In this document: positions 46,256 through 58,709 of the stretch, in pieces | How positions within the stretch are numbered: the stretch's first letter is position 1 | Layout of the letters: each line of letters begins with the position of its first letter | From: Alisma plantago-aquatica | Taxonomy: Eukaryota; Streptophyta; Magnoliopsida; Alismatales; Alismataceae | Reading direction: 5' to 3' | Length of the DNA: 64,000 bases | NCBI GenBank assembly: GCA_963693085.1 | Contig: OY856412.1 | Location: 345,584,457 to 345,648,456, forward strand | The notes under the pieces: model-generated | Database searches by the model: none | Seen by the model: the letters and a program-made list of their open reading frames with translations, nothing else | Told to the model about the DNA's origin: nothing | Program-made: the position numbers and the translations under genes

Positions 46256-47164
46256 TTAGAGCCAGTCACCAAGGAAACGCAGTCCTTGTGACCTAGCATG
46301 ACCATCATGCTTCTGCTGAGAAAGGGCCTTAGTCAGTGGATCAGCTATGTTGTCTTGAGTTGGTACTTTGCAAATCTTCACATCTCCTCGCTGTACGATC
46401 TCTCGTATGAGATGGAAGCTCCGCAGTATGTGCTTGGACCGCTGATGTGATCTGGGCTCCTTAGCTTGTGCAATAGCTCCATTATTGTCACAATAAAGCT
46501 CAATTGCATCATAGCTACTGGGAACTACACCAAGTTCAGAGATGAACTTCCTGATCCACACAGCCTCCTTTGCTGCATGCGAAGCAGCAATATACTCGGC
46601 CTCTGTAGTAGAATCGACAACTGTTTCTTGCTTGGAACTCTTCCAGCTCACAACTCCATTATTAAGGCAAAACATAAATCCTGACTGCGATCTGTAATCA
46701 TCTTTATCGGTTTGGAAGCTTGCATCGGTGTAACCCTTTACAACCAGCTCTTCCTCGCCGCTGTACACAAGAAACTGATCCTTAGTCCTTCGCAAGTACT
46801 TGAGGATGTTCTTCACGGCTGTCCAGTGAGCATCCCCGGGATCTGACTGGTACCTGCTCGTCATGCTAAGAACATACGAGACATCTGGGCATGTGCACAA
46901 CATAGCGTACATGATGGATCCAATGGCTGATGCATATGGGATCCCATTCATACGCTCCCTCTCTTCACAAGATTGGGGACATTGAGCTCTAGAGACGGTA
47001 ATTCCATGTAGCATAGGAACGTTGCCTCTCTTTGAGTTCTCCATGCTGAACCGTTTCAGCACCTTGTCAATGTACGTGCTCTGACTTAGTCCGAGAAGCC
47101 TTCTAGATCTATCTCTATAGATCTTAATTCCTAGAATATAGGATGCTTCTCCTAAGTCCTTCAT
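46256..47164 (-). pseudogene. pol: copia RT C-terminus and RNase H
   Basis: 302 codons in frame with the preceding RT piece: MKDLGEASYILGIKIYRDR, YIDKVLKRFSM, then the RNase H domain with VKGYTDASFQTDKDD (D), STTEAEYIAAS (E) and IELYCDNNGAI (D), and a final ADPLTKAL. It ends with its natural stop at 46256, next to the PPT. Separated from the upstream RT only by a TAA at 47201; it looks intact. Confidence 0.92.
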
Positions 47165-47200
47165 TGAGAAATTTTTCCCAAACCAAGTCTTTACCTTCTC

Positions 47201-47662
47201 TTAGGCTAAGACATCATTCCCCATCAAAAGTATGTCATCCACATACAATATGAGGAATGTGGTCGAGCTCCCACTAACCTTCTTGTACACACAAGGTTCA
47301 TCTTCGTTTTGAATGAAGCCAAACACTTTGACTTCCTCATCAAATCGAAGATTCCAACTCCGAGATGCTTGCTTCAATCCATAGATTGACCTTTGCAGTT
47401 TACAGACTTTATTGGCATTCTTTGGATCTACAAAACCTTCAGGTTGTGTCATATACACATCCTCATGAATATTCCCGTTAAAGAATGCGGTTTTAACATC
47501 CATCTGCCAAATCTCATAGTCATAGTAAGCTGCAATAGCAAGCATGATCCTGATGGACTTAATCATGGCAACTGGAGAAAAGGTTTCGTCATAGTCAACA
47601 CCTTGAATTTGTCGAAAAACCCTTTGCAACCAATCTTCCTTTATAAGTTTGCACATTGCCAT
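47201..47662 (-). pseudogene. pol: copia RT core
   Basis: Holds the RT fingers and palm: QIQGVDYDETFSPV, WQMDVKTAFFNGNI, YGLKQASRSWN and the active site LYVDDILLMGND (about 47220-47250), catalytic aspartates intact. It is in another frame from the protease-integrase part because of one extra T in a five-T run (A run at 47615-47619 on plus). A TAA at 47201 ends it. The apparent start at 47662 is only an open-frame limit. Confidence 0.93.
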
Positions 47663-49352
47663 CCATGTCGGTCTTCTTCTTGAAGACCCACTTGCACCCT
47701 ATGGGTTTTACCCCTTCGGGTGGTTCCACCAAAGTCCATACTTTGTTGGAGTACATGGATTCCATCTCGGATCTCATGGCTTCAAGCCATTTCTCAGAAT
47801 CTGGTCCCTCCATATCCTCTACGTAGGTAGTTGGATCATCATCTATGATCAACTCTCCACCTTCCTGAGTCACAAGGTATCCAAACCTCTCAGGTTCAAG
47901 GCGAGTCCTACTAGATCTACGAGGTCCTTGTGTTACCTGAGGCGACTGAGATTCCACAACACCTTGGGAATCTCTATTTTCTACATCTACCGGCTCAGTG
48001 TTTTCTTGTTGGGCTTGAACCTCTTCAAGCTCTACTTTCCTCCCACTGTTTCCTTTGGAAATAAATTCCCTTTCTAAGAATACAGCATCCCTGGCAACAA
48101 ACACTTTGTTGTCAGTAGGGTGGTATAAGTAATATCCCCTCGTTTCCTTGGGGTATCCAACAAAATAACACTTATCGGAATTGGGTCCAAGCTTATCAGG
48201 AAACATTTTCCTAACGTAAGCCTCACAACTCCAAATCTTCATAAAAGACAAAACGGGACGCTTCCCATACCATATCTCATATGGTGTCTTTTGAACCGAT
48301 TTAGATGGCACACGGTTAAGTGTAAACGCGGCGGTTTCAAGATCATGACCCCAAAAGGAAATCAGAAGATCAGCAAAACTCATCATTGATCGCACCATAT
48401 CCAACAATGTGCGATTCCTTCTTTTAGACACACCATTATGTTGTGGTGTTCCAGGCGGAGTCCATTGTGATACAATACCACGGGCTCGCAGAAGGTCCTC
48501 AAACTCCTGGCTCAAGTATTCTCCACCTCGATCAGAACGAAGTGCCTTAATACTTTTACCAAGCTGGTTCGGTACTTCATTCATGAAATCCTTGAACCTT
48601 TCAAGGGTTTCTGACTTATGCTTCATCAGGTACAAATAGCCATACCTACTGAAATCATCAGTGAAGGTAATGAAGTACTGATACCCATTTCTGGCATTAG
48701 TTCTAAAAGGCCCACATACATCAGTATGTATGAGTCCTAATAGATCACTAGCTCTCTCACCTTTACCTGAAAAGGGAGTCTTGGTCATCTTGCCCAACAA
48801 ACAAGATTCACATGTCTCTATTGATTCATAACCAAAAGAGTCTAGATAACCATCTTTATGGAGTCTAGAAATGAGCTTCTCATTTATGTGCCCTAGACGA
48901 CAATGCCAGAGATATGTTTTGTTTGAGTCATTGAGTTTTTGCCTTTTGGTGTTTACGTTGTATACACTTGTCTCCAAGTCTATCAAGTATAGACCATAAG
49001 ACATAGGGGCACTGCCATAAAAGATCCCATCTTTAGAAATGGAACACTTTCCATTCTTAATAAGAAATTCAAATCCATCTTTGTCCAAACAAGAGACGGA
49101 AATGATATTCCTATTTATGGCAGGTACATAATAGCAGTTCTTCAACTCTATTATTAGCCCACTAGGTAGAGTTAACTCATAGGTTCCTACGGCACTGGCG
49201 GCAACTCTTGCCCCATTAGCAACACGTAGTTCAACCTCGCCTTTCCCCAAAGGCCTACTTCTCTTAAGATCCTTCACATTTGAACAAATGTGAGATCCGC
49301 ATCCGGTATCAAGTACCCATGACGAAGAAGTAGTGAAGTTAATCTCTATCAT
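47595..49352 (-). pseudogene. pol: copia protease, integrase and RT N-terminus
   Basis: 585 open codons. Protease has SSWVLDTGCGSHIC (DTG, residues about 11-20). Pre-integrase and zinc finger show LWHCRLGHINEKL and CESCLLGK. The integrase core has aspartates in IHTDVCGPF and LRSDRGGEY. The usual catalytic glutamate, in NGVSERRNRTLL of relatives, is lysine here (NGVSKRRNRTLL; AAA at 48425-48423), so integrase should be inactive. The rest continues through KPIGCKWVFKKK into RT YKGRLVAKGF, where a +1 frameshift ends it. This is upstream of the RT core in the same transcript. Confidence 0.94.
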
Positions 49353-49394
49353 GTATACACCAGAAGTAGAGATCTCTATCTCCGACTTCTTCTT

Positions 49395-49640
49395 TCATTG
49401 TTCCTTCCATCCTCTCCATGTAGAAGAAATTGGTTTGGCGAGAGAACACTTCTCTCCCTTAACTACTTTCTTCTTCAGCAACGCATTAAGCGTACATAGA
49501 GTGGATTCTAAGGCTCCTGGTATATCTGGATTGTGCAGAACACTTCTTACAGTCCTCAACCAGTTATGGAATTTATTCTCAATTAATTTGCCCATTTTAA
49601 AAGATGATTCTTTTGCCATTCTACAAGAGAAAATTTGCAT
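49395..49640 (-). pseudogene. gag: copia gag N-terminal remnant
   Basis: 81 codons: MAKESSFKMGKLIENKFHNWLRTVRSVLHNPDIPGALEST..., matching the N-terminus of copia gag (a helical region binding the particle). It then goes to a basic stretch and a stop at 49395, only 43 bp before the protease frame. Copia gag is normally about 250 to 350 residues with a CCHC knuckle; here the middle and the knuckle are missing, so a large internal deletion has joined early gag to the protease region. Confidence 0.75.
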
Positions 49641-49672
49641 TTGTCAAAACCTTTTTGATTTAATTTGAATAA

Positions 49673-50958
49673 AATTTGACGATAGTTAATTAGGCCTTTA
49701 ATTAATTACCACTCCCACTATTTTGACTCAAATTGATAGCCCTCACTATCAATTCGGAAGATTGCAGCATACAATCTTCTAGTGGGTCAAGATCCTAAAA
49801 TCCTCTAAGCCATGGACCAGCTAGGGCTGTCACCCACAACTCAGATCTCTCAGGTAGGCAACTCTTGCCAATTGCATCATATGCAACTCCTTGCAATGAT
49901 CATCTCCATGCCTCAAGGTACTAGATCCCATCTAGATCACCTTGTTAAGTCCGACCCAAAGCCAACACGATGAACATGCACCCTGCTAGGGCAGACCCAC
50001 ACATTCATCCTTCACGCTTCCACGAGATAGACGGTGCACCACGCTAGGGCGTGCCCACACTTGGTCGATCAAGCTTTTCACGTGTGTCGCATTTGGAAGG
50101 CATCTAAAACTTAATATTTAATGAGGGATTTGGTTTTTATATACATATACATATCCAATCACCACAATATATAGTACGTATCATATACATGCTATATCCC
50201 ACAGAAAACATGCATAAACGATAAAAGCAATGATTATGGCCATCCTATTTGTGATTCCTCGAGCCAAGAGGAATCACAGTCATCTAGGTCTACATCACAT
50301 GCAACCTGTACAAGATGAAATTTGTGCCTGCCTTTCTGGGTTTGACCAGCTCATCTCCATGACTAATCGGCTCGCCATCAGGTTGGTTGCTCGGGTGCCA
50401 CCAGCCGATCGATTGGTGCCTCCAGCCGATCGATCCACCGGTCATCGTGCATCTCCTCAGGTCGCCACCCGCTCATCTCGTTCCTCGAACCGGCCGTCTT
50501 GATCATCAACCGATCGGTTCACTCCTTGAACTGATCGTCTTCAGGTTGTCCGTCGTTCTTTGACATAACAAGAAATAAAATCTATCCTATTTACATTTGA
50601 ATTGAGAAACCTCGAGTAACATTCGGGGGGAGCAAAGGTAGGAAAGAATTCTCGAATTATTTCGAGTTACATTAGGAATATGAGAGAGGGAATCGGTGCG
50701 CAGACCGAGATGCAAGCAACCACACAAACAACCACACACAGATATAGGGTTTATAGGCCATAATCATGCTACACATCCACCACAAAACTCGTTTAAGGGC
50801 GACGCATATCGAGTGCATTAATATTACATATCATATATGTATATTAGGGATTTGTGGATTGGACATGTATAAAGCTGATATTATTCGCATTGCATGCAAT
50901 AAATAAAGGCGACAAACCAAAATCGATCACATCGATAATCCTAAAATATAGAGAGGTC
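49673..50958 (-). other. Long leader of copia element
   Basis: About 1.3 kb between PBS and gag with no coding frame I trust. It contains a few more GCCGATCGAT and ACCGATCGGTTC motifs (50400-50530), like those in the LTR. Confidence 0.7.
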
Positions 50959-50976
50959 GACCTGGCTCTAATACCA
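50959..50976 (-). other. Primer binding site of copia element
   Basis: TGGTATTAGAGCCAGGTC on the minus strand, one base after the 5' LTR end. It resembles the initiator-Met site with C to T at the seventh base. Confidence 0.88.
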
Positions 50977-51531
50977 CTGTTGAGTTTTAGGGGAGGCAGA
51001 GAAGCAGCGGAAACAAAAATTTTACTCCCCAAACCCGGAACAAAAGGAATCGCGTCGACATCTATATGAGAGGAAATAAGGTTTGTGAATCATACCTTGT
51101 CCCGAGGCTTGCTCGGCGACAATGCCACGCGGCTTGCGCGGTCTTCACCTCTGGTCTTGGACGGTGTCTGTGCAGCTCCTGGTCGCACCGGGACTGAAGA
51201 CTCCTCCTCCTACCGGACTGTCGGATGACAGTTGTCCTCCTGAGCGGCAGTGACCTCCCGCCTCTGAAGTAGTCCACACGGACCACCCAGAACTCCACTC
51301 TCCTTGTCCCACAAGGAAGTAGAAGGAGTCGCACCCTCCTGTTGACGTACTAGTCGCCAACACACTCTCCTGCTGTCGACTGCAACTGCAGTTGTCCTTC
51401 CCTTGTTGCACCTCCCTTTGTGGGAAGCACTTGCTCGGGCTCTCTCTCGGTTACCAAAACCAGAGAGAACGACAACTTTGCAGAGCAATCAACTTGCACT
51501 GAGTTGTACTTTGAGAAGCCCCCAATACTCC

Positions 51532-51543
51532 TATATATATAGG
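51532..51543 (-). promoter_or_regulatory. TATA box candidate of copia LTR
   Basis: TATATATATA core, conserved in both LTRs (other copy near 44550), 100 bp downstream of the palindrome cluster in the direction of transcription. Confidence 0.6.
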
Positions 51544-51639
51544 CGGGTCATGGGACAGGGTTCTCTGTGCCCAGCAATACGGGACTAAAAGCAGGAGTAG
51601 AAGGGTTCGGGATTTTCCACAAAAAGCAACTGTCTCGCA

Positions 51640-52012
51640 ACCTGAACCGATCGGTTCACAAGTGAACCGGTCGGTTGGGGACCTGAACCGATCGGTTCAC
51701 AACTGAACCGATCGTTTGGGACCCTTGAACCGATCGGTTCACTCATGAACCGGTCGGTTGGGGTTCCAGGTTGGTTCCTGATTGACTTTCCTTGTTTCTT
51801 TCCCAATTGGTATCGAATACCAATATTATTCCCAATCGAATTGGGCAATTGAAACGAAAGGAAAATTCTCACCAATCCTACTTTCCCAAGTTGCTCGATT
51901 GCACTAGTTGAACCGATCGGTTCAACACTTGAACCGGTCGTTTCAACAATTGAACCGACCGGTTCAGCAACCTCAGCCGACCGGTTCATCACATGAACCG
52001 ATCGGTTGGGAG
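51640..52012 (-). promoter_or_regulatory. Palindromic TGAACCGATCGGTTCA cluster in copia U3
   Basis: About a dozen full or partial sites in 370 bp, including the perfect 16-base palindrome TGAACCGATCGGTTCA and variants with CCGGTCGG or CCGACCGG cores. The same cluster lies at 44653-45050. Place upstream of TATA and dyad symmetry suggest an enhancer bound by a dimeric factor (inference). Confidence 0.75.
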
Positions 52013-53510
52013 TGCAGATTGTGCAAAATCAGTCAAATGCGATTTCAATCAATCCGATACTCCAATCAATGCGTTCAACACCTTGAACCATATGATATTG
52101 AGCTATCGATTAATTGAGTGTTTAATTGAACTACTAAACTCCTTTAGTAATCAATCTAAACATTGCTTGTCGACAAAACTCCTCTTCCAGGTTGAATCCT
52201 ATGTGTGTGACCCTGCAGGTCCATTTCACATTGGCAGTGACAGTCCATAACACTTATGACTTCACAAGCAATGAGCGGTGCCTAGTCACACATCATTGCT
52301 ACCCAAGTGAAAGTAGAAAGTTGGAGAACAACTTTCATCCTACAATCCGTGAATGGTGATACAGTGAATGTATAATTCCTTTGTCACTGATATCCAGAAT
52401 GAACTCGAGGCATGGAACAGTCATCCTGTCAACGTTCATTCTTTTCCTTGATCTCAGAGTAGACCGAGTGAGATGTGTATGACATCAATATCACATATTG
52501 ATTCACACGTGCATGTGCATGCCTTTCTCAATCCTACTCATCAAGTGGACAAGGATATCAAACTCCCTTAGGAGGGACACATCCCATATCTATCACACAC
52601 CCCTCAAAAGCCCCATGTGTCAAAGCCACCCAATCATCACCTTTATAACAACCCATGTTTCAGGATTGCGTTTGATGATGTCAAAGTGTACCCAACGATA
52701 TGTGTTGAGTGCAGTGATTTTAGGTCTAAGAATCACACTCACCACCATCACTGTGAGAGCTGACTGTGACTACCAAGTCATGGTTCCATGTGTCACTCTC
52801 ACGGTGGGTCTGTCCGGTACCTTGTTCTCTAACAAGTACCTATGTGCTTGGTTTGATATCACCATATCATGACTAATGAGATTCTGTCATCAACCAACAC
52901 ACAATCTAGTCTTTAGTGTTATTGATGTCTATGGTTATTTCCACAATAACAACCGACTAGGGACTATACAAGAATGTATACTCTTAACATTCGTATGATC
53001 TCATCGTTTAGGTCCTTAACCTAAAAGCATACGTCATTGAGTAAAACAATCTTTAGACATCTATCATGTTACACCATCATCTCAGAAACAGTTTAAACAT
53101 ATAGATTGGAAATTGCCTTTATTATCATTATTCAAATCAATTACAAAGTATCCCATTACAATCATCATATGACTTGCTCTATGGGCATACATACCAACAA
53201 TGATATCAATATTAGCTTCTAGCTGTGAGAAGCAATAAAATAGGGTTGACCATTAATAATATGATCTTAAGAACCCAAGTTGTTATTTATGGAAAACCCT
53301 AATGGAGGGTGCTGATATAAAAGAGATACCATGAACCCTAAAGAGGGAATAGTGTTGTCACTTAGTGTTGTATGGTTATGATATTAAAGAGAAACCATGA
53401 ACCCTAAAGAGGGAATAGTGATATTACTTAGTGTTGCATGATATTGATATGAAACATTATAATTTTTATCATGAATACTAATCATGCAGGGATGATGACA
53501 TGAGGAGTAG

Positions 53511-56500
53511 TGTGGCATACAACTCATAAAAACATAATTAACTAATGCAGAAGCGTTCTCTAAGCAACGGATTACCGAAACTCACTAAAAATTAAAACCT
53601 TTTTACCAAGAGGTCCATAAAATGACAACTTTCTCACATAGAGAAAAAGTAACACATTTACATTATGTTTTCAAAAGTACATATCTTGTATCATCTGTTT
53701 CTTTGAATTAAAAGCATCGGCTACCCTGTTAACGGAGCACATGCAGTATGAAAATCTCGAGGCATTGAGCCAAAATCTCGAAAGCACTACTGCTACTACT
53801 CCGAGGACCTGAGAGTACAAAGACCACACATATGACTCTATCTACATATATACAAGGCATAACAGCCAGTGTCTCTACCTGAGACTTCACTGATGTCCAT
53901 GTTGTTGTTTTTGTTGTCCTTCCCTTACTGAAGGATTCTTGTCTCCTCGTCCGCGACCACCTAAAAATGTAGCTCCCACGAGGGTGAGACAATTGTAAAT
54001 TGCCCCAGCGAGAGATATAACTCTCCACCAATAACATTATTATTGCATCTTAAGAAGATAAATATGAACAGAGGAATCATATTTGTTTGACAGCATTTAA
54101 TTCAATGTCTAACAGATTAGAATATTATTCTTATCTAAAACATTGCAGCTATAACTTGAAAGAGCAACATGTCACTTATTCATTAAGGAATATGAGGAAC
54201 ATGTATAACATTTATTCACTAAAACATCATTACCACATCATTAACTCTCTTCAGGCTTAGATCATATATATAATGCATTGCATTTTCATGGTGGAGTCAT
54301 GGCCTGTAGCCATACTCTTTTCACAAAGTGTTGGGATCTTAATCCCTCAACTCACCAAGTACAATTCCACTTTTTAACAAGTGCATCATCATGATTATAG
54401 CATCTGAGGTATTTGAACCCATATCTCCTCATATGATACTTATTACCACTTATTAGGTAACTTAATACCTTCAGATCATCTGACCAAGGACATCATGATA
54501 CTTACTACACAATGTATTGCACATAGTACACAAAATTCAATGATTCTTACAACACAAAGCATATGAAGGCTTATAAAGCCTATAAAACATTCTCAATAAA
54601 CAAAGAATCATAGCCCATACCTGGATATACTCCTCATCTCATCATCCCTGCATGATTAGTGTTCATGATAACAATTATAATGCTTTCATATCAGTATCGT
54701 ACAACAATAAGTAATACCACCATTCCCTTTTTAGGGTTTATGATTTCTCTTCAACATCAGTACCATGCAACACTAAGTAGTACCACTATTCCCTCTTTAA
54801 GGTCCATGGTATCTCTTTTATATCAGCGCCCTTTATTAGGGTTTTCCATAAATAACCACTTGGGTTCTTAAGATCATCTTCTTAATGATAAGCCCTATTT
54901 CATTGTTCTCTTAGCTTGAAGCCAATATTGATATCATAAGTATTCAAACATACTTATATATCCTCATCATTCAACATTGAATGTATTATCAACACAAAGT
55001 ATGAGTTTCTCTCTCATCTTTATCAGAATATGATTGTATCATAGTCTATTGATTTGGATTAACCTTTTCATAAGGCATGTTAGCCTACATTCATCAAGGT
55101 GCATTACATCTCTATGTAACAATTGGCATGACACATTTCATGTGTCATACATTCCAATTATAATGGACTTATAACAGATCAAGGTATATCAGAATTGGGG
55201 TGTTGGATGTGATATCTATCATATCTTGATGTATCACTTCCCTCAACACCTTAATCTTACTTGAGTTCACCCAGTTAACTTGTATTAGGGTATTCCCCAT
55301 CCCAATACTTTATGCACTAGATCATCACATTCATCATGCAATGTATGTCATAGATCATCTATTTAGAAAATACAACCATTGTCAATGATATGGACTCACC
55401 CTTGAGTCAGGAACTATTAATGTAAGGGTATCCATTATCAACCCCATCTAGGTGTTACATTTGTCAATACATGAATCACTATTCCATTAATAGGAATAGG
55501 ATTTCCACAATTATAATTTGAGGTTAACTTAGCATCTTACATATATATATGGATTTCACCTAGTCTCACTCTTCATTAGAGTTTCACACAACATCCTTCT
55601 ATATAAGGGTTTCACCTAGTATTATGTGAAATTAGGATTTCACAACACATCACCCAATGATAGGATTTCACCTAGAATTAGTAGCACTACCCTATATTAG
55701 GATTTCATGCACATTTACCCCATTTTAGGGATTAAGGTTTACTATTCACATCCAAGTAGGGCTTCTCTTACCTCATACCCAAATTAGGGTTAGGATGTAC
55801 AATTCCCATTAAATTAGGGCTTCTTGCATTGATACACTAAGTCAGGGTTACATCATCACTCTAGATTATAGTTTCATTGAGCTTTGCCCTTAAAATAGGG
55901 TTTCACATAACCTTGCCCTAAATTAGGATCAAGGTACATTAATCTTTCAATGAAGATTTCATAATCTCATATTATGGATCAAATCCTGACTACATATTTA
56001 TTCATAATGAGAGAATTAGGCTTATTATATGAGAAATCATCTCTCTTATTCTCTCTCCCTCTCATTCTATCTAGGATGTTAATTACTCCAAGATTGATCT
56101 AGGTTAACTCTTCACTTAAGTACACAAAGCTAGGGTTAACCTTGATAATCATCATTGGTCTACATCATTAATAATCAATTATCTAATTGACCTTTGATCA
56201 TATTAGGTGTCCAAATGGTTAACCAATTTGAACTTCAAAAGGTCTTAGTAACTTAGACCTCAAACGGTCTTGGTCACTTAGACCTCAAATGGTCTTGAAC
56301 AATTAAGTTCAAATGGTTTGAAACTGTTTCCCAAAGTCAGTTCTTAAAACCGTTTAGACAACACATCTTGAAACTCAATGAGCTTGAGGCTCCAAATGGT
56401 TTGAGAGCGTTTGGACTCAAATGGTCTTGAGACCGTTTGGTCCAAACCTTCTCAAAACTGAATGGACCAAAAAGGGTCTTCAACACATAATCGATTCAAG

Positions 56501-58709
56501 GTTCCAATCTATGAACCAACTATCAATTGAACCACTGAAGTATTCATCAATTGAACCACTGAATCACCATTCAGTTGAACCTTCAATTTAGGGTTTTGAA
56601 CCCAATTTAACTAGGGTTGATAATCAAGAAACAATCACTTAGGGTTTTGAAACTGAGGAACCATCAATGGTTGACATTGTGGAACCAAATCAATTGAAAT
56701 CAATGAACCATCATCATTATATGATATGACCTGACCTCAAATGGTCTTGAATGACCTCCAAATGGTCTTGAGGTCGTTTGGATGATCTCCAAACGGTCTT
56801 GAGACCGTTTTCCCATTCCAACATCAAAATCCATGTCATCTAATTAGGGTTTGGATCATTGGAATGATCATCAAATCAACACTTGATTGCATTTCAATTT
56901 GGTATCTTTGGATCATCAAATACCCAACCATGCTCAACCCTACACATCCAAACGGTCTTGGGTGACCCTCAAATGGTCTTGAGACCGTTTGGGTGATTCC
57001 CAAACAGTTTTGAAACCGTTTGGGTTAATCAACCCAAAACATCAACTTATTCAATTGCAAAATCAACACTTAACCCGATTAGGGTTTGGTGATTGATTGT
57101 CCTTCAACTCATGAACCAATTGGAACTAATAAATTACAATTAGTGGGTCATTAACCAACACCATTATCAACAAATCTCCAAACGGTCAACCCTGGCCAAC
57201 ACCTCCAAATGGTTTGCAACAGTTTGCTCTCATTCGGTTTGATGAAACTGTTTGCCCTCAAACGGTTTGAAACCGTTTGCTCCCAAACGGTTTGGGAAAC
57301 CGTTTGAACAACTTTGTTGAAACCGTTTGTCCTAGATATTTGGGGAGGTGTGTTCTTATGATGATGTCATCATCATCAAGCTCCAAACCCACAAAGTTTT
57401 CTATGATTTGCAAGATGGTTGCATCAATCAACCAAGACATATTTCGTAAATGTAGAAAGGATCACCAATTGATAAGGAATTGAATGCAATAATCAAATCA
57501 AGGGTTCAAGTTATAAGACCCACCTCCAATTGAGCTCCAAAGCTTCAAGTTCACGTCAAACATGGTGGATGCAACTCGTTTCACCATTCCAAGGCTCGTC
57601 CTCAAGCTTTGAGTGAAAAGGAATGGTTAGGATTGAAGAGGGGATCGAGATATGAGGAATTCATACATTGATTTTCGATTTTCACCATGGATTCAAGGTG
57701 AAAGGAAGTCAAGAAACTTACCAACAGGTTGTGGGTCGTCCTCCTGATCCTCAAAAGCTCTTTGGTCGTTTTCCAAGCAAGGGAATAGAAAGGGAAATGA
57801 AAAAGCCCTTGGTTTAGCTTGTAATGGATATTTTTATAAGAGTTTCCATGAGAGAGAAACTGCTATATAAAAAGCTTTTAATCCCAAAAATAGTGCCGCC
57901 TCTTTCCCCTCAACTCCTTGGCCACGAAGCCATCTTCTTTTACTTGCAAACTCCTTCATTATCCAAGAATTAAAGGAAAATAAATTAAGCACTTTAAATC
58001 ATTTTATAATAATATCCATAAGTGAGTGGATATTTCTTTTTCTTATAAAATTGTGAGTAAGTTATCCACTCCCTTGGATATTTTCGTGCCTTTGCAAGGC
58101 ACAATATGGTCCAACCTCTTTGAAAATTCATCTGTCAACTTTTGGTTGAAGGGCTCTTTAATTAATATAATTATTTTTGTACTAAATTGTACTAGGATTA
58201 CAATTAGGCTTAAATCTTGATTATTTTAATATCAAGATTCTCTCTCCTCCAACTTAATTCAAATTAGGCACCCATCTCATTTTCTTTGCTCTATAATATT
58301 CCAAGAAAAATTAGAGACCTTGTTGAAGTGGTAATTTTCATATTGAACCCTGGGTTTTAGGTAAATTGCATATTACACCAAAACTAGGTTTTAATGCACA
58401 GACATTGCTTTACCAGCTCTCTCTTGGTACTTAGACTACCACAAGCCATACCTATAAATAATATTCAATATCATGATGCTTCAACATTATCATGTACAAT
58501 TTGCAATTTAACCCCTCAACTTGGGTAATTTGCATTTTAGTCCAAATCAAGAAAAACATTGCTTCAACATCATTCAAACAGTACAAAAATTTAAATATAA
58601 GTTCCTCTTGAGTCCTAATTACTTTTCACAAGATAAGATTAAGCATCTAATCAACCTTATTAGGTAAATAATCTAGGGTTAACACATAACCCAGGTCAGA
58701 GATGTTACA
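53511..58709 (-). repeat. LTR E2 (minus strand, 5,199 bp), 3' LTR of a second LARD-like element
   Basis: The complement starts TGTAACATCTCTGACC at 58709 and ends ...GCCACA at 53511. It is followed on the plus strand beyond 58709 by a PPT and non-coding internal sequence, so it is the 3' LTR of a minus-strand element inserted into LTR E1 (the E1 sequence stops at 53510, flank AGTAG). It carries inverted copies of the E1 palindromes (56205-57335) and AAACCCTAA motifs (55500-55930), and the conserved LTR-end block (53960-54030). Confidence 0.85.

Larger units (their letters stand above)
43994..53199 (-). mobile_element. Ty1/copia element (Tork/Angela-like), complete, with TSD ATGAT
   Basis: Minus-strand element of 9,206 bp with LTRs at 50978-53199 (5') and 43994-46240 (3'), PBS, long leader, gag remnant, pol and PPT. 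Termini are TGTTG...CAACA. ATGAT occurs at 43989-43993 and 53200-53204. The uninterrupted site is visible near 63080 in the duplicated segment. The two LTRs are nearly identical apart from a deletion of about 26 bp in the 5' LTR, so it is the youngest complete element here. Pol order protease, integrase, RT, RNase H defines copia. The clade call is from overall protein resemblance. Confidence 0.96.
50978..53199 (-). repeat. 5' LTR of copia element (2,222 bp)
   Basis: Same structure as 43994-46240. Transcription should run leftward from a TATA candidate at about 51532-51543 (CCTATATATATAGG read on minus). Upstream of it, 51640-52012, lies the palindrome cluster. Confidence 0.95.
40279..53510 (+). 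repeat. LTR E1 (plus strand), interrupted by the copia element
   Basis: Begins TGTAACATCCCTGACTTGGG at 40279, homologous to the complement of 58709 and downward (LTR E2). It runs to 43993, is interrupted by copia plus its TSD (43994-53204), resumes, and is cut at 53510 by E2. Total E1 sequence is about 4.0 kb and its 3' end is missing. It carries a TATA candidate (41161), palindromes (41570-42720) and AAACCCTAA motifs. Flank GATGA (40274-40278) is the likely target sequence. The 99-codon frame at 41079-41378 is in the LTR leader and is not a convincing gene; its start is lost in the second copy. Confidence 0.85.

Noticed and set aside
53729..54037. 102-codon minus-strand frame, repeated at 63604-63912
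   Set aside because: Within the LTR E2 end block; shared only by duplication.
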